From contig JAFEKR010000025.1 of NCBI GenBank assembly GCA_019022495.1, positions 620,001 through 684,000 of the forward strand: a stretch of 64,000 nucleotides of DNA. Direction: 5' to 3'. The notes under the pieces are model-generated. The model did no database searches. It saw only the letters and a list, made by a program, of their open reading frames with translations, and was not told where the DNA came from. The stretch is from Epichloe hybrida (lineage: Eukaryota > Ascomycota > Sordariomycetes > Hypocreales > Clavicipitaceae). Position numbers and translations under genes: made by a program. Shown here in pieces: positions 46,436-61,274 of this stretch (position 1 is the stretch's first letter; each line of letters opens with the position of its first letter).

Positions 46436-48525
46436 ATGACTCGATCGAAGAAAAGGGGCCGGTCTGGGAAGAACAAGGCTGGTAACGCAGTCAGCAGAGA
46501 TGCGTGCGAACAGCAACAAAGAACTTCACGACGCAACGCAACAAAAGTGTTTCCTGCACCAATTGCGGGTAACTCAGAAATGAATAACCAGGATTATAAC
46601 TCCGTACACAAGACGATATCAGGGTTCACATTAGCTGATGTAGCTCGAGAAACATCTTTGCACGATCATTCTGTTTGGGGCGTGCAGATTAAGCTTCGAA
46701 ACAAACCTGTACAGTTCGTTAGTTCTGGTCTAAGTGAGCCCCTCAAAAGCGACTCCACTGATGAGGCCGGTATCAATATTGTCAATGCCATGACAACACA
46801 TCACGAAAAACAACAAGAACTTTACACAGAAGAAAGCGATCGACCGCATAGTCTGCCGGCTCTGCGCAATGAAAGTGGAACCTTGAATAGTCCAACGCCA
46901 TCTCTTCAAATGAGAGTCACGGAGTCTGCACTCGACCAGGCCTCATACGCTACTGAAGTCTTCTTCATTGATACGATCGCGGAGAAAATGACGGGTAAAA
47001 GCCCTCAAGTGCTTCCAGTTAAAGTACCAGAAAGACATTCCTCGCCAGACTGTAGCTCAGGCGATGAAGTCATTTTGTTTCGAGGACGAAAGTCGTATAA
47101 CGATGACAATCCTATCACAAGTGCTTCACACAAAACAAGTTTGCCTACTGTGGCCTCAGCGCATTCTCACCACTCAGCCGATGATCTCTGCTCTCCACTT
47201 ATAGGATCCAAACCCACAACGTCAATGGACAATTTCTCAAGACGAAGAAAAGAAAAGCGCGGCCGTGAAAGTATGGGCGAGGAACAAGATATTCTGCTTG
47301 ATTATATCAGTAACATGCGAGAGAATGGTGAGCTTGGTGACGTTTATGAACAAGGTCGAAATGTTCGACTTGATCTTGGTGGAAGCGATGACGAACTCTT
47401 CTATGGGTCGGATCCATCGGATGACGAGACATATGGAGGGTCGTATGTTGGTGATAGAGACAGCCTTCAGCGCCCGAAGAAGAATAGCTGCGCATCAGAC
47501 AGAAGTCAGATGTATCATCAAAAGGTGGACAATAATGAAGACATCGACTCCACCTATATTGAGCAGCATGCCCTTCTTACATTCGCTGCAGAATCAGTGT
47601 CGGGGTCAAGCTCGACTCTTAATAAAGATTCATCTGGGGATCCAAGTGCTTGGAATACTCAGCGAACAAGAGTGAACCTAAGTCGGGAGCAAGCGGAATT
47701 CGACTTCATGGATTGGGACCGACCCAGCTTACAACTTGTAAGGAGGAGCAAAAAATTCCAGGCGCCACACCTTTCATTCGATAATTGTGATTCAGACTTG
47801 GAATATCAGCTGAAGGTGGCTCGGAAGAATGACAGGCTTAGGAAAAAAGAACGCAAACAACAAAGAGAGGAACTCCATGGACTAGGCTTGCTGCGAAAAA
47901 AAACCACTCCGGATGATCTCAGGGTCAAATACCCATTGGGAATGACCATCACAGATGTTGCTGATGAACTGAGGCTCTTTCTGCGAGAAGAGAATGAATT
48001 GTAGGTGTCTCCCGAGAACCATTCCCCGCGCGTCTTATACTAGTTCAAGCTGACAATATCACCATAACAAGCTTAACCTTCCCACCCATGGATCTTCACG
48101 CGCGGAAGGTTATTCATGAGCTAGCCAATAAGTTTAACGTCAAATCCAAGTCAATTGGGCAAGCAGACCAGCGCCGTCCTGCCTTATATCGAACAATCAG
48201 AACCCTATCGTATTCTGAGGCAGCATTTGATCAAGCTGTAGGCCGGATTCAGCGTCGCTTCCTGCCTCGATTGGATATGAAAGGCAAAGAAAAGCTAAAC
48301 AACAAGACGCAAAAAAGATTGGCTGCTTCCAAGACCGCAGCCAGTTATCAAGAGGGTGAAATGGTTGGAGCAGCAGCACCGGAATTGGGCGTCGAAAACC
48401 GTGGCAGAGCCATGTTGGAGAAAATGGGTTGGAGCTGCGGAACTGCTCTTGGCGCAGCGGATAATAAAGGAATTTTGCAACCAGTGTCGCTCGCGATGAG
48501 GCGATCTAGAGCTGGTTTGGGATAG
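46436..48525 (+). CDS. SQS1: R3H and G-patch protein, Sqs1/Pfa1-like
   Basis: Sqs1 in yeast is a G-patch activator of the DEAH helicase Prp43 in ribosome synthesis and splicing. Two exons (46436-48000 and 48072-48525; donor GTAGGT, acceptor AAG) join in phase 2 to 672 residues. The N-terminus MTRSKKRGRSGKNKAG is basic. The middle is long, acidic and probably disordered, with LGGSDDELFYGSDPSDDE. The R3H region runs through FPPMDLHARKVIHELANKFNVKSKSIG. The G-patch at the very end reads NRGRAMLEKMGWSCGTALG, followed by GLG. The order (disordered, R3H, G-patch last) is the family's. The start ATG lies in MTRSKKRG. It converges with H2B at 307 bp, where no further gene is visible. Confidence 0.85.
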
Positions 48526-48832
48526 GCGAATTCCTCAGCTGATGATACTTGGCACAGTACCATCAAGAGGTCGTCACTTCATATCAATAGAATGAATATC
48601 ATGTGCACGAATCCATTTCCTCGAGACCTGTTTCTCGATATTTATTGTACAACCGCAAACCCCAGTGGCCGTGTGAAGACATTGCCCCCATAAAGCAAAA
48701 CCATCCGTAACGCATTAAAATCCCAAAAATAAGAGGCATGTTCTGCCCGGATCTCGATTCCATGACACCCAAATGCCACGCAAAATATCAAGACTGAATG
48801 ACCCAAAAACCAACAACACTAAATGCACAGGC

Positions 48833-49351
<519 letters not shown>

Positions 49352-50508
49352 TTTTGCGTCGCGTTGAGATTAGGAGTGAGATAGAAATTGACGGTTGAGA
49401 AAGCGGGCTGTTGGAACAGTCAAGAGCTTGGGTTAGACAGCGGGTGGTGGTGAAAGTTGATGGCGGATGTCGAGAGATTGGGGGGTGGGCTGGGCTTTTG
49501 TAGCTGGACGCGAAGACTTGCAAGTGGGTTACTGATTGCTGATGGCAGCAGTCTCCGACAGGCGGGAGCGCGCCACGGTCGCGCGTGTTTGGCTTGGGAG
49601 GGAGCGGAGTGGGGCGCTTCATTGGTATAATGTTGGTATAATGCTGGTGCAGACGGTACTCCGCCTTAGTTGCGCGTGGCATGTATGTCTATACAGCCGC
49701 CAACACCTGGATTTGGAGCTCCTATTGCCGTGCCCGAACTTTCTGTTGGCCATGTTTGTCAGCTGTTATATCTGGCGCAAAGCAAACGATAGACTCATTT
49801 GCAGACTGGAGAATCTAAGTCACCGTACCCGATCCCGTGCTACAGATCTAATAACTTTTTGGAGTGAGAGAAGTTCCATCGCACACCAAAGCATCCAAAT
49901 AAGGTGCTTGAATAAATAAGCATGACACCTGAGCTCGAACAGCTGAACGAGAGTAATGCCTGTTCCACGTCTATACTACTTGATCGATTCCTTCTGAGCA
50001 ACAAACAGTTAATGGCATTGATAGTGGTTGCTGGACTCACTCCACTGTGCAAAAGGTATTTTTTTTTTTTTAACTAGTGTACTGCGTGGACAGGATTGCA
50101 GTTCACGTTCCTACGAGAACAACTAGACTAATAGGCTAGTAAGGCTAGTGTTGCAAAATAGATTAATGAATAGTTTCCTGCACAAGCCATGCAGACCCGG
50201 TGCTCAGCAGCTTAGCCTAAATTTTTGTCAGATTGTTTTCCTTCGACACGCTTATTTTCCAAACTGAGACTAGCGCGTTTTTGGGGTGTTAGGTGCCACA
50301 TCAGCCAGTGGTGGGTGATCCAAGATCACGTCTACCAAGCGCGGAAAACTACTTAATGTCTGTGCCCCCCGCCAAACCTTACCTCTCCTAACCCGCATCT
50401 TGCAATTATCATCATCGCATCCCGCACGCCTCCTCCTCGTCGGATCTCTTGGATCATTTTACAGTGTCACTTCTTCTCTCTAAAAACTACACGACTTACG
50501 TTCTCAAA
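49352..50508. promoter_or_regulatory. Divergent H2B-H2A promoter region
   Basis: 1,157 bp separate the two start codons. Histone-pair promoters in fungi are shared and S-phase regulated. The region holds a C-rich and pyrimidine-rich leader before H2A (CTTCTTCTCTC near 50470) and a T-tract at about 50058. I could not identify canonical histone promoter elements with confidence. Confidence 0.5.
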
Positions 50509-53142
<2,634 letters not shown>

Positions 53143-54600
53143 ATGCTGTCCAGAAGCATAGCTGCCGCCGCTCGCATGGCGCCTCTGCGTACATTGCGCG
53201 GTCGTTATTCGGTTCCCCTGGCCAGATTTCCAACGAGGATGCAAATCGCCCGAACGTACGCCGACAAGGTGGTCAAAGTGCCGCAGATGGCAGAATCCAT
53301 TTCTGAAGGAACACTCAAGCAGTTTTCAAAGTCTATTGGTGACTTCGTAGAACAGGATGAAGAGATTGCAACAATCGAGACTGACAAGGTATGACGCCTA
53401 GCGTGCTTGCCGACCTGACACAACGTTGATGCGGTATACAGATAGACGTTGCTGTCAATGCCCCAGAGTCTGGAACAATAAAAGAATTCCTCGCGAGCGA
53501 AGAGGACACAGTTGCGGTTGGCCAGGACCTCGTTCGCATCGAGCTAGGCGGAGCGCCGCCGGCCGAGGCCAAAGACAAGCCCGCCCCCCCGAAAGAAGAA
53601 GATCAAGACGAATCCAAGTTCCAATCAAAGGATGAAGGCAAAGCTGAGTCCAAGAACGTATCAGAACCAGTCAAGACGGAGTCCAACAACCAGCAAAAAG
53701 AGATAAGCACGAATCCAGAGCCTAAAAGTATCACATCGTCACCAGCCACACAGGCTACCAACGGACCGTCTGGCACTGGCAGTCGGGAAGAGCGCCGAGT
53801 ATGTTCGATCACTTGAGATTTGTTCGGCCAGTACTGACTCTTACCGCAGGTCAAAATGAACCGAATGCGCCTTCGAATTGCGGAGCGTCTCAAGCAGTCC
53901 CAAAACACCGCTGCTTCACTCACGACATTCAACGAGGTTGACATGTCTAACATTATGGACTTCCGTAAGCTCTACAAAGATGACGTCTTGAAGAAGACTG
54001 GTGTGAAACTAGGGTTCATGAGCGCCTTTTCACGAGCCGCAGTCTTGGCCATGCGAGATATACCCGCCGTGAACGCATCAATTGAAGGCCCTCACGGCGG
54101 TGACACCATCGTTTACCGCGACTACGTCGATGTTTCTGTAGCCGTTGCTACGGAGAAGGGACTAGTCACTCCAGTCGTCCGTAATGTCGAGTCAATGGAC
54201 ATGATCACCATCGAGCAAGCCATCGCTGACTTGGGAAAAAAGGTAAGATCATGATCCACTTCATCAACCAAAGCGTTTATTTACTGACTGACATCATGCG
54301 TAGGCTCGAGACGGTAAATTGACCATCGAAGACATGGCTGGTGGCACGTTCACTATAAGCAACGGAGGGGTTTTCGGATCTTTGATGGGCACCCCTATCA
54401 TCAACCTACCACAGAGTGCCGTGCTTGGTCTTCATACTATTAAGGATCGCGCAGTGGCAGTAAATGGCAAAGTTGAGATTCGACCAATGATGTACCTGGC
54501 CTTGACGTATGATCATCGCCTGTTAGATGGTAGAGAAGCTGTACAGTTCCTTGTTAAAATCAAGGAATACATCGAGGATCCTCGACGCATGCTCTTGTAA
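53143..54600 (+). CDS. KGD2: 2-oxoglutarate dehydrogenase E2, dihydrolipoamide succinyltransferase
   Basis: The E2 core of the mitochondrial 2-oxoglutarate dehydrogenase complex, which passes the succinyl group from lipoate to CoA in the TCA cycle. Four exons (53143-53388, 53442-53798, 53850-54242, 54304-54600), all joined in phase 0, give 430 residues. A mitochondrial presequence ([20 protein letters not shown]) precedes a lipoyl domain with the lipoylated lysine in [17 protein letters not shown] Lys/Glu/Ser/Pro-rich linker of about 85 residues follows. The catalytic domain starts [19 protein letters not shown] and ends with the active-site motif [17 protein letters not shown]. There is one lipoyl domain and no clear peripheral-subunit-binding domain, as in Kgd2 and unlike the pyruvate dehydrogenase E2. 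Confidence 0.95.
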
Positions 54601-55162
54601 TATATACATATCAAGTGCGTCTTGAGAATTTTTACTTCGTGGTGGGCATTTTTTACTTAGGCTGTACAATAGAATAAAATCGTGGCGCAGCATATCATTG
54701 TCGCAGCATATCATTGTGTTTGTGATTAACTCCCTAATGTAGCTAAGAAAAAATTCCATACAAAAAGAAAGAGAGCGTGTAGTATGCAATGTAGTGTGCA
54801 ATAAGAATTATTTTTTGCGACATTGATTTTTTTGTTCGAAATTTTAATACCTCATTTTTTAATTAAATGCGTTGTAGAGTGTAATATAGTGCATTTGTTG
54901 ACAGAAAATACCCGCATAACAGCGCTTTTTTATTTTTTATTTTTTTTTATTTTAAAGAAGTAGAGTACTATTTTGAAATGGCAAAATAAAATTATCGCTA
55001 TTCAAATAATCTTAACCAATCTTACTCCGTGAGGTTTTGTGTTTTGTCGGTTTTGTCGGGCTGTGATGAGTAAGTACGCACGCACCACGCCAGTGCCTAA
55101 ACGCTCCCAGTATTAATTATCACGTGCTGCAAGACCATATATACTACATAGCAGTCAGTTCA
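54601..55162. other. AT-rich spacer downstream of KGD2
   Basis: AT-rich, with T-tracts near 54930-54955 and a short direct repeat (GCAGCATATCATTGT twice near 54690-54720). It contains the KGD2 3' UTR. Nothing coding is seen. Confidence 0.4.
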
Positions 55163-55745
55163 ATGCGATCATTCGGGGTGCCCAGCTTACGCTGGTTGGC
55201 GGTGAGTGGTGCTTTGGAATGCGGGCAGTACCAAGCTAATAATATGCGAGAAGCCCAAAGGGCTTTACAAAACCCGGAAATATTCACCACTAAGTATTAT
55301 AGCCAGGCTGCATATGCCGTCGTGGCCGGTGTGGGAATCCGAATTTTAGTGGCTATACCGGTGAATGAATATGCTACTCACGAACGGTTTTGAATGGTTA
55401 CAGTTTGTTAACAGTCAATGCAGATCCTGGCTATTAAGCTATCGCTATCATGGGATGAAGCAGTTATTGTTCCTTTCTTCTTCATGACAATAATGCTTTG
55501 CTTTGTACCAACGCTGGACAACCTGTGAGTAGAGATCAGCCTAAGCAGTTGATTTTATCGCTAGCTTTATGCAATCTTTGCATTGGGTCAAGCACCAAAA
55601 TGAAAGTCCGCGTGGCTTACGGGAACTCTATTACTCTAATTTCAGATCCTACCAAAACCCAGGTAGGGGAAAACAGCTATTCTTGAAGTTTATTTCCAAA
55701 TTCACGCGTAGAACAGTTACGTCTATCGCAGTATTCACTCCGTCT
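55163..55745 (+). pseudogene. Relic of a fungal multi-pass membrane protein gene
   Basis: Three joinable blocks resemble a fungal membrane-protein family that I cannot name with certainty. The first (55163-55360) reads MRSFGVPSLRWLAVSGALEC..EIFTTKYYSQAAYAVVAG. The second (55424-55524) reads IPILAIKLSLSWDEAVIVPF..FVPTLDNL. The third (from 55549) reads FMQSLHWVKHQNESPRGL and RELYYSNFRSYQ, then KFISKFTRRTVTSIAVF. The spacing is wrong for a working gene. The second intron would be only 24 nt (GTGAGT..GCAG), too short for normal splicing, and reading through meets a stop. The middle hydrophobic region is shorter than the intact members I recall. The C-terminus runs directly into the opposing OTU1 relic. 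Most likely it is a deletion-scarred pseudogene. Confidence 0.5.
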
Positions 55746-56468
55746 AGATCAGGGATTTCCGTCATACCGACATGGCTGGCACCGATCCAATCACAGCCTG
55801 CTTTGTCACACCTCAGTGCCAAACCTTGTGTACCCGTATAATATTGACCTGCGTTGAGTTTCTGAACAAGGAGCCCTAGTCTTTTCTAGTATCTCTGAGT
55901 CTGTGGTGGGCCAAATTGTTATGTCCGTGTCCGGTGATCGATCATAGTGAATTCCAGAATATATCAGTATACACCGGGTTTTCTTCTCTTCCCCAAAATT
56001 TATAAGGTATTGACCCTATGCCTGTGTGAGCGTGGTTTGGCAAGGGCAGCAGGCAATGCGAACCTGGACGTCGAATGTGCAAATTTCAATGTTAAATATT
56101 GTACCCCACCGATCAGGGTTGCGTATGGTATGTTGGTATTCGATAGGAGCACATCCGAGGACAGCTTCACTGTAAAGTTCAGGGTGCTCAGCGATGGGGT
56201 TGTTAGGCTGATCTTTGCGTCGCAGAGGGATGGGAATTTCCGAGGGTACGATGGTTAGAGTTTCACCGTGGAGACCTAGGCTTTTTGCAATAACACCCAT
56301 TTGATCCATGTCGATGTTGTGCATCGATGCTGGCGGACCATATTTGACAGTAAAATGGTCGAATGATGTTTTTGCTTTCAGTGCCTCGAAAAGCGTTCCA
56401 ACGGTGGTGGCATTGTCGTCAATCTCGACAACGCCAGTGCCGTTGGGGTCTTTGTACCTTGCGCGCAT
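55740..56468 (-). pseudogene. OTU1: Relic of the OTU1 (Yod1-like) deubiquitinase gene
   Basis: Intact OTU1 has an N-terminal UBX-like domain, an OTU protease and a C-terminal C2H2 finger and acts with Cdc48. Here, from 56468 on the minus strand, MRARYKDPNGTGVVEIDDNA and the UBX-like domain are intact up to IPLRRKDQPNNP. The text then jumps straight to IAEHPELYSEAVLG, so the stretch with the catalytic Cys loop is missing. After WG there is a second gap, then FNIEICTFDVQ. Past a probable intron it continues as KKTRCILIYSGIHYD, with the catalytic His motif, and PTTDSEILEK. A one-base frameshift near 55847 precedes YYTGTQGLALRCDKAGCDWIG, the finger's start, whose His half is shortened. Several deletions and a frameshift mark a pseudogene. 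Confidence 0.7.
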
Positions 56469-56868
56469 GTTGTAGTTTCTGATCGACGCAGCCGCGATTC
56501 CTTTGCCTTCACGGGGGCCTGTGTAGGTATGTGAGCAATCGAGCAGCATACGATTCATTATTTAATGCAGGATAGGGGAGGATCTGTAAATCTAATAGCG
56601 GGATGACCTAATCAAATTAAATCTAAACCACAGCGTGATGCGAGTACGGATTAGGGTGCACCACCACCCGAGCCGGAGGGCCCCATGTCGCAGCTGAGTC
56701 ATCGTGCCGCATTGTACGCGTTCGCACCCATCGCAATCGTCTACCTTGTACAAGCCCATAACTTATTGATCTCCCTCGTGAGTGTGCAACCGGTTAGCAA
56801 ACGCAACCTAGTGTTCATGCTGCCAGCTTTTTTTCTTGCTGGTCTTTCTTGTCCCACAGCGCTCACAA
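56469..56868. other. Upstream region between the OTU1 relic and the RSC1/2 gene
   Basis: About 400 bp between two outward-pointing starts. It contains an intron-like 3' end (TTTTTTTCTTGCTGG..CCCACAG, ending at 56859) just before the RSC start codon, suggesting an intron in its 5' leader. No other feature was recognised. Confidence 0.35.
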
Positions 56869-59800
56869 ATGTCACTCAACGACACTTCTATGTCCGACGA
56901 TGCAAGCGGATCTATCGAAGTGAAAGAAGGCGAGCAAGATGTTACAATGAAAAACAGTTCGGCCAGCGCGCATACTGGTTATGAGACCGATGCCCCTGGA
57001 GATGGTGAAGTGGATATGCTTCAAATCATCCAAATACTTACAACTTATCTCTCCAGCGTGCGAGAAGAGTGAGAGTTTATCATCTACCTATGCGATTATA
57101 TCATCTGAAAGCAATACTAATACTACCTGAAGTGGTGAAGAATTAGCAGCAGGGTTTCAGCGCATCCCAAACCGACGAGTGCTACCTGACTATTTCGAAG
57201 TCATCAGTGATCCAATTGCCTTCAGTACCATCCGGGTAAGCCACGTTCTCAATCGGTAAGTATCTACAATGCTCTAACGTTAGACACAGAGCAAAATACA
57301 AAGAAAACAATACTCTTCCTTCTCAGAATTTGTGAAAGATGTTGCACAAATTTGTCACAATGCTCAGGTCTACAACCGCCCGTCAGCACCAATATTCGGT
57401 GCCGCCGTTCGCCTGCGAGACGTGTTCGGCGAGGAACTAAAGAAGTTAGCCGCCAGCGGAAAAATCTCATCTGATGATGCGAAGCTGCCAGATCTTGGGG
57501 ATCTGCCTCCCGTGGACGATTCTCCGTCCCAGAAATCTCAAGGCGAGAATGAGGAGGACGACGGCGAGGAGGAGGAGGAGGAGGAGGAGGAAGAAGAAGA
57601 AGAAGACGAAGAAGACGAAGAAGACGAAGAAGACGGAGACGGAGACGGAGACGACGAATCAAGGAACGAAGACGACGGACATCGACAGCGAAGAAAAAGA
57701 TATGGCCGTGGGTACCAAGCATTTGCTGGGCGTAAAGAACGAGATGATGACCAGGATGATGATACATACAAAAGGAGGGGTCGGCCGCCCATGTTACAGA
57801 CGCCAATGGAGGCTCGAATATCCTCGATTCTTCGCGGCCTTAGGAAGCTGAAAGATCATGAAGGGAATCCTATGATTTCGCCTTTCGAAAAGTTGCCTGA
57901 TAAGATTGCCATGGCAGATTACTACGAAATCATCCACAATCCAATTGCCTTGGACACCATTAAGAAAAAGGCCAAACGAAAAAAATATCACAATGTGGAC
58001 GAGGTACAGGCGGATATCGACCTCATGTTTGAGAATGCCAAGTTGTACAACGAAGATGACAGTGCGGTGTATTTAGCCGCCACTGAATTGCAAAAACAGT
58101 CTCGGATTATTTCAGAGCAAGAAAAAGCCAAACCAGATGACGATTTCAGGGACGAGGACGGTAAACTACCATTGTCTGAAGTGCAACATGGGGGACAGAC
58201 GTGGAGAGTTGGTGAGTGCTTGTCGCGTCCTTCATCTGCTAACATATATCCATATAGACTGACTGAATCGCTCTGCAGGCGATTGGGTCCATATTCGAAA
58301 TCCCAACGATCTTGCGAAGCCAATTGTTGCTCAAATTTTCAGAACCTGGCAAGATCGGGCAGGGCAGCAATGGGTCAATGCCTGTTGGTACTACCGCCCA
58401 GAGCAGACAGTACATCGGTACGATAAACACTTCTTTGAGCACGAGGTAGTGAAGACTGGCCAATACCGAGATCATCAAACGGGGGAATTGCTCGATCGTT
58501 GCTTTGTCATGTTTGTCACTCGTTTCAACAAGGGTAGACCAAGAGGACTTCCGTCTGACAAGCAGGTCTACGTCTGCGAATCGCGGTACAATGAAGAGAA
58601 GTTTCGTTTCAACAAGATAAAAACCTGGGCAAGCTGCGTTCCTGACGAAGTGCGAGACAAGGATTACGAAATGGATTTACTTGATGCACCTCGTCGGATG
58701 AGAAAGATGCCGAGCCCTATTAAACACTTGCTGCGTGAAGACGCCAGAGAAATTGATGAGCTACCTCGACCCACTTGGGGAAGTCCAAATGCTCCCCCCA
58801 TCGTCGGCGCCGTACACCAGCGGCCACCCGAATCAAATGTAAGTTGCCAGTGCACTACATGAGCGTCCAAGTATTTGCATTTATCCCTCCAGGCTTGTCG
58901 GGTTAGCAACATCAATCTGTGTATTCAATCCCTGACTTGATGTATCTTGGATGCCTTCAGCGCTAATCACGACGACATGATAGGACTCTCCTCCACCGGA
59001 GCTTACACCGCCACCATCATCAATGCCAAATTTGATCGATATAGCCTCAGAACCTGTTCCGCGCCACTTAGCATCATCGTTGGCCTCTGACATGCATACG
59101 GACTCTATAGCGAGAAACCATCAGCCTGGCTTTGCTAGACCTAGTCCCGGACCATTACCAAACTCCGCTCAGTACAATGTTGCTGTCACAGGCCACTTTC
59201 AGCCAGCAACCCCTGGTTCTATTGGTCACCATATTCAACAGACACCGGTTCCTATTCCTCAACCGCCACAAGCAATGCCAACTCCGCAAGTGACTTTACG
59301 CCCGATGCAGTATCAGCAGCAACAGCAGCAGGCAGGCTATGCTTCGAATTTGGCACCCACGTATTCCCAATCAAATGCTTCGTATGCCCAGAACCAGTCC
59401 ATGACGAACCAACAACACACGCATGCACGGACGCAGTTTAGTGCTGCGAGTGGCACTACACCCGCAAACATATATAACCCCCCTCGACCCCCTGAGGTCT
59501 ACACCCTTCCCGATAGCATTAATGATGCTCTTTACGAGCAGATTCGACAAAATTTCCAACAAGACAGTGCTGGACGAGTCTTATTCTTCGCCGGGCCGCC
59601 ATTAGATCGACCAATCAACCGTGTTTCGCCCCGGCATGAAGGAGCTGGGCATAGTGTCAAATACCTGGCAGGCCGAAATGGATGGCTAGCAGATCGCGAA
59701 ATGAAAAGGAGACGGCGTAACACATCGCCAGATGCCACGTCCAAACGACCAGTGACAGCATCATTTGATGCAGAGGTGGTAGAAGATGCTACCGCTGCTG

Positions 59801-59907
59801 AGGCGATGAGTGGTATGAGTGAATGGCTGCATGCATTCGATGACAATGCAGTTGAATGGCAACAAAAAGCAGGTTTGGAAGGCTGGAGGATCCCGACCAC
59901 AAAGTAA
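56869..59907 (+). CDS. RSC1: Rsc1/Rsc2-type subunit: two bromodomains plus BAH domain
   Basis: A subunit of the RSC chromatin remodeller. Five exons (56869-57068, 57133-57235, 57290-58211, 58279-58838, 58984-59907) join in phase to about 902 residues. Bromodomain 1 includes FQRIPNRRVLPDYFEVISDP and ends around NAQVYNRPSAPIFG. An acidic run of Glu/Asp about 50 residues long follows, then an AT-hook-like KRRGRPPM. Bromodomain 2 includes PDKIAMADYYEIIHNPIALD and ENAKLYNEDDSAVY. The BAH domain (DWVHIRNPNDLAKPIVAQIF..WYYRPEQT) follows, then a Gln/Pro-rich tail and a conserved C-terminal block with YTLPDSINDALYEQI. The start MSLNDTSMSDD follows an intron-like 3' splice site; the ATG at 56890 is an alternative. 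The last intron is the least certain join. Confidence 0.92.
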
Positions 59908-60353
59908 TTGCCTTTTTACAATACTATTTATTATTCGAGTAAGCATAAAACTATTACTTTCCGGAACAATACGCCTCGACCAAACGCGCGCGATAACTCA
60001 TTGCAGGTGTCCAGATGAACTAAACTACATGAAACTGGGAACCCTGAGCTCGCGTTTAGAAGTCCCGCAAGCCTGGGAAATTTAATGCAGTGGACAATCA
60101 TTATCTATAATACGTCATGATACCGCGCGGATCATGGTTAACATGCTGAGCCTTCTTGAGGTGTTTACTCTGACGAGGGTTCACTCACTCCGAGCGCGGA
60201 ACATGGCTGCATTGGTGAAGGAGCGTGGCATAGGTCGTGGCTCTCTCTGAGAAAAAATGTACTGGTACAAAACAATTCCGTATTAAGTAAGGACACGAGA
60301 CACAGAGCGAGCGCGGTCTCGCAACGAGCCAGCAAACACACAGGTTTCACTTT
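59908..60353. other. Convergent 3' region between the RSC1/2 and carrier genes
   Basis: About 450 bp holding both 3' UTRs. No RNA gene or repeat was recognised. Confidence 0.4.
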
Positions 60354-61274
60354 TTATTCATCAACACTACATCTATTTGGGTTCAAAGAGTCTTTCTTTT
60401 TATACCCTTGTGAGACTTCCATCATGAGCCACTCGTAAACTGCCCATTGTGCTGCGTTGACAACAAAAGCACGAATACTACAAACTGTTAAACCGCGGAA
60501 GAAAATGGTCAGACCACCTTCCCTGAATAAGTTTCGCGCAATTTCTGAAGACCCGAGCCGTTTGGATCCATGCGAATTTCCAGTGCGAAGTCCTCGTGTC
60601 GAAGGTGAAGCTTCAAAAGGAAAATCTGGTTGTTGAATCTGCAGACGCGTCTTGATGGTGTCTAATGGAAATACACTCGCCCAAGTAATAACACCCGCGA
60701 AACCTCCACAAAGCATAATTTTGGGAGCTTCGTTGCGCATCGGATGACCCTCTTCTTGTGTCATGAATGGCCAGTACTTATTAGCCAGCTCGTATGACCA
60801 GAAGTAAAAACCATAGCCCACACTGTCTCTGACAGCTGTTACAAACCCACCAACATAGAAACCGCGTAGACCTTCAGTCTGCCAAATATTTCGCACAATA
60901 CGCCAACTTGAATCGTGAGATATTGAAATCTGCGCACGGCACTTGATAAGCTCAGTTGGCGCGCTTATAGCCCATGTGGCAAGTCCACCAGCTGCTCCAG
61001 CAAGCCAGGTCGCAACGAGGCTCTTTTCGGGAAATAGGGCCTTCTGAAGCGCGGATTCCGACCGGTTATATGATACAAAGAGAAGAGCATTGAGGGCCCC
61101 ATATCCTAGAACTGGAGCAGCGGCTCCTGCTGCCAGGGCTGCATTTCTTTGGGAAATTGCACCACTAGTGGCCGTCTTACCAGCCTGCAATCGAAGCTTG
61201 ACTATATCTAATGGATTCCCGACGAGTATGCCTACAGCACCACTGAAATAGCCAGCCCAGAAATCTGTTGACAT
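60354..61274 (-). CDS. Mitochondrial carrier family (SLC25-type) transporter
   Basis: A six-helix inner-membrane carrier of 306 residues encoded without introns, the family's standard length. The three repeats are marked by the signatures NPLDIVKLRLQ, APTELIKCRAQ and FPLDTIKTRLQ. The second has Glu in place of the usual Asp, which the family tolerates. The start MSTDFWAGYFSGAVGILVGN places the first helix immediately. The C-terminus LMMEVSQGYKKKDSLNPNRC is short and basic. The substrate cannot be read reliably. The overall look is closest to the carnitine/amino-acid-type fungal carriers, but that is a weak inference. It is divergent from the metallo-beta-lactamase gene. Confidence 0.88.
   Translation of the reverse strand: MSTDFWAGYFSGAVGILVGNPLDIVKLRLQAGKTATSGAISQRNAALAAGAAAPVLGYGALNALLFVSYNRSESALQKALFPEKSLVATWLAGAAGGLATWAISAPTELIKCRAQISISHDSSWRIVRNIWQTEGLRGFYVGGFVTAVRDSVGYGFYFWSYELANKYWPFMTQEEGHPMRNEAPKIMLCGGFAGVITWASVFPLDTIKTRLQIQQPDFPFEASPSTRGLRTGNSHGSKRLGSSEIARNLFREGGLTIFFRGLTVCSIRAFVVNAAQWAVYEWLMMEVSQGYKKKDSLNPNRCSVDE

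Noticed and set aside
57264..57806. 180-codon minus-strand ORF with Arg/Leu/Pro runs
   Set aside because: Antisense of the acidic GAG repeats in the RSC1/2 exon.
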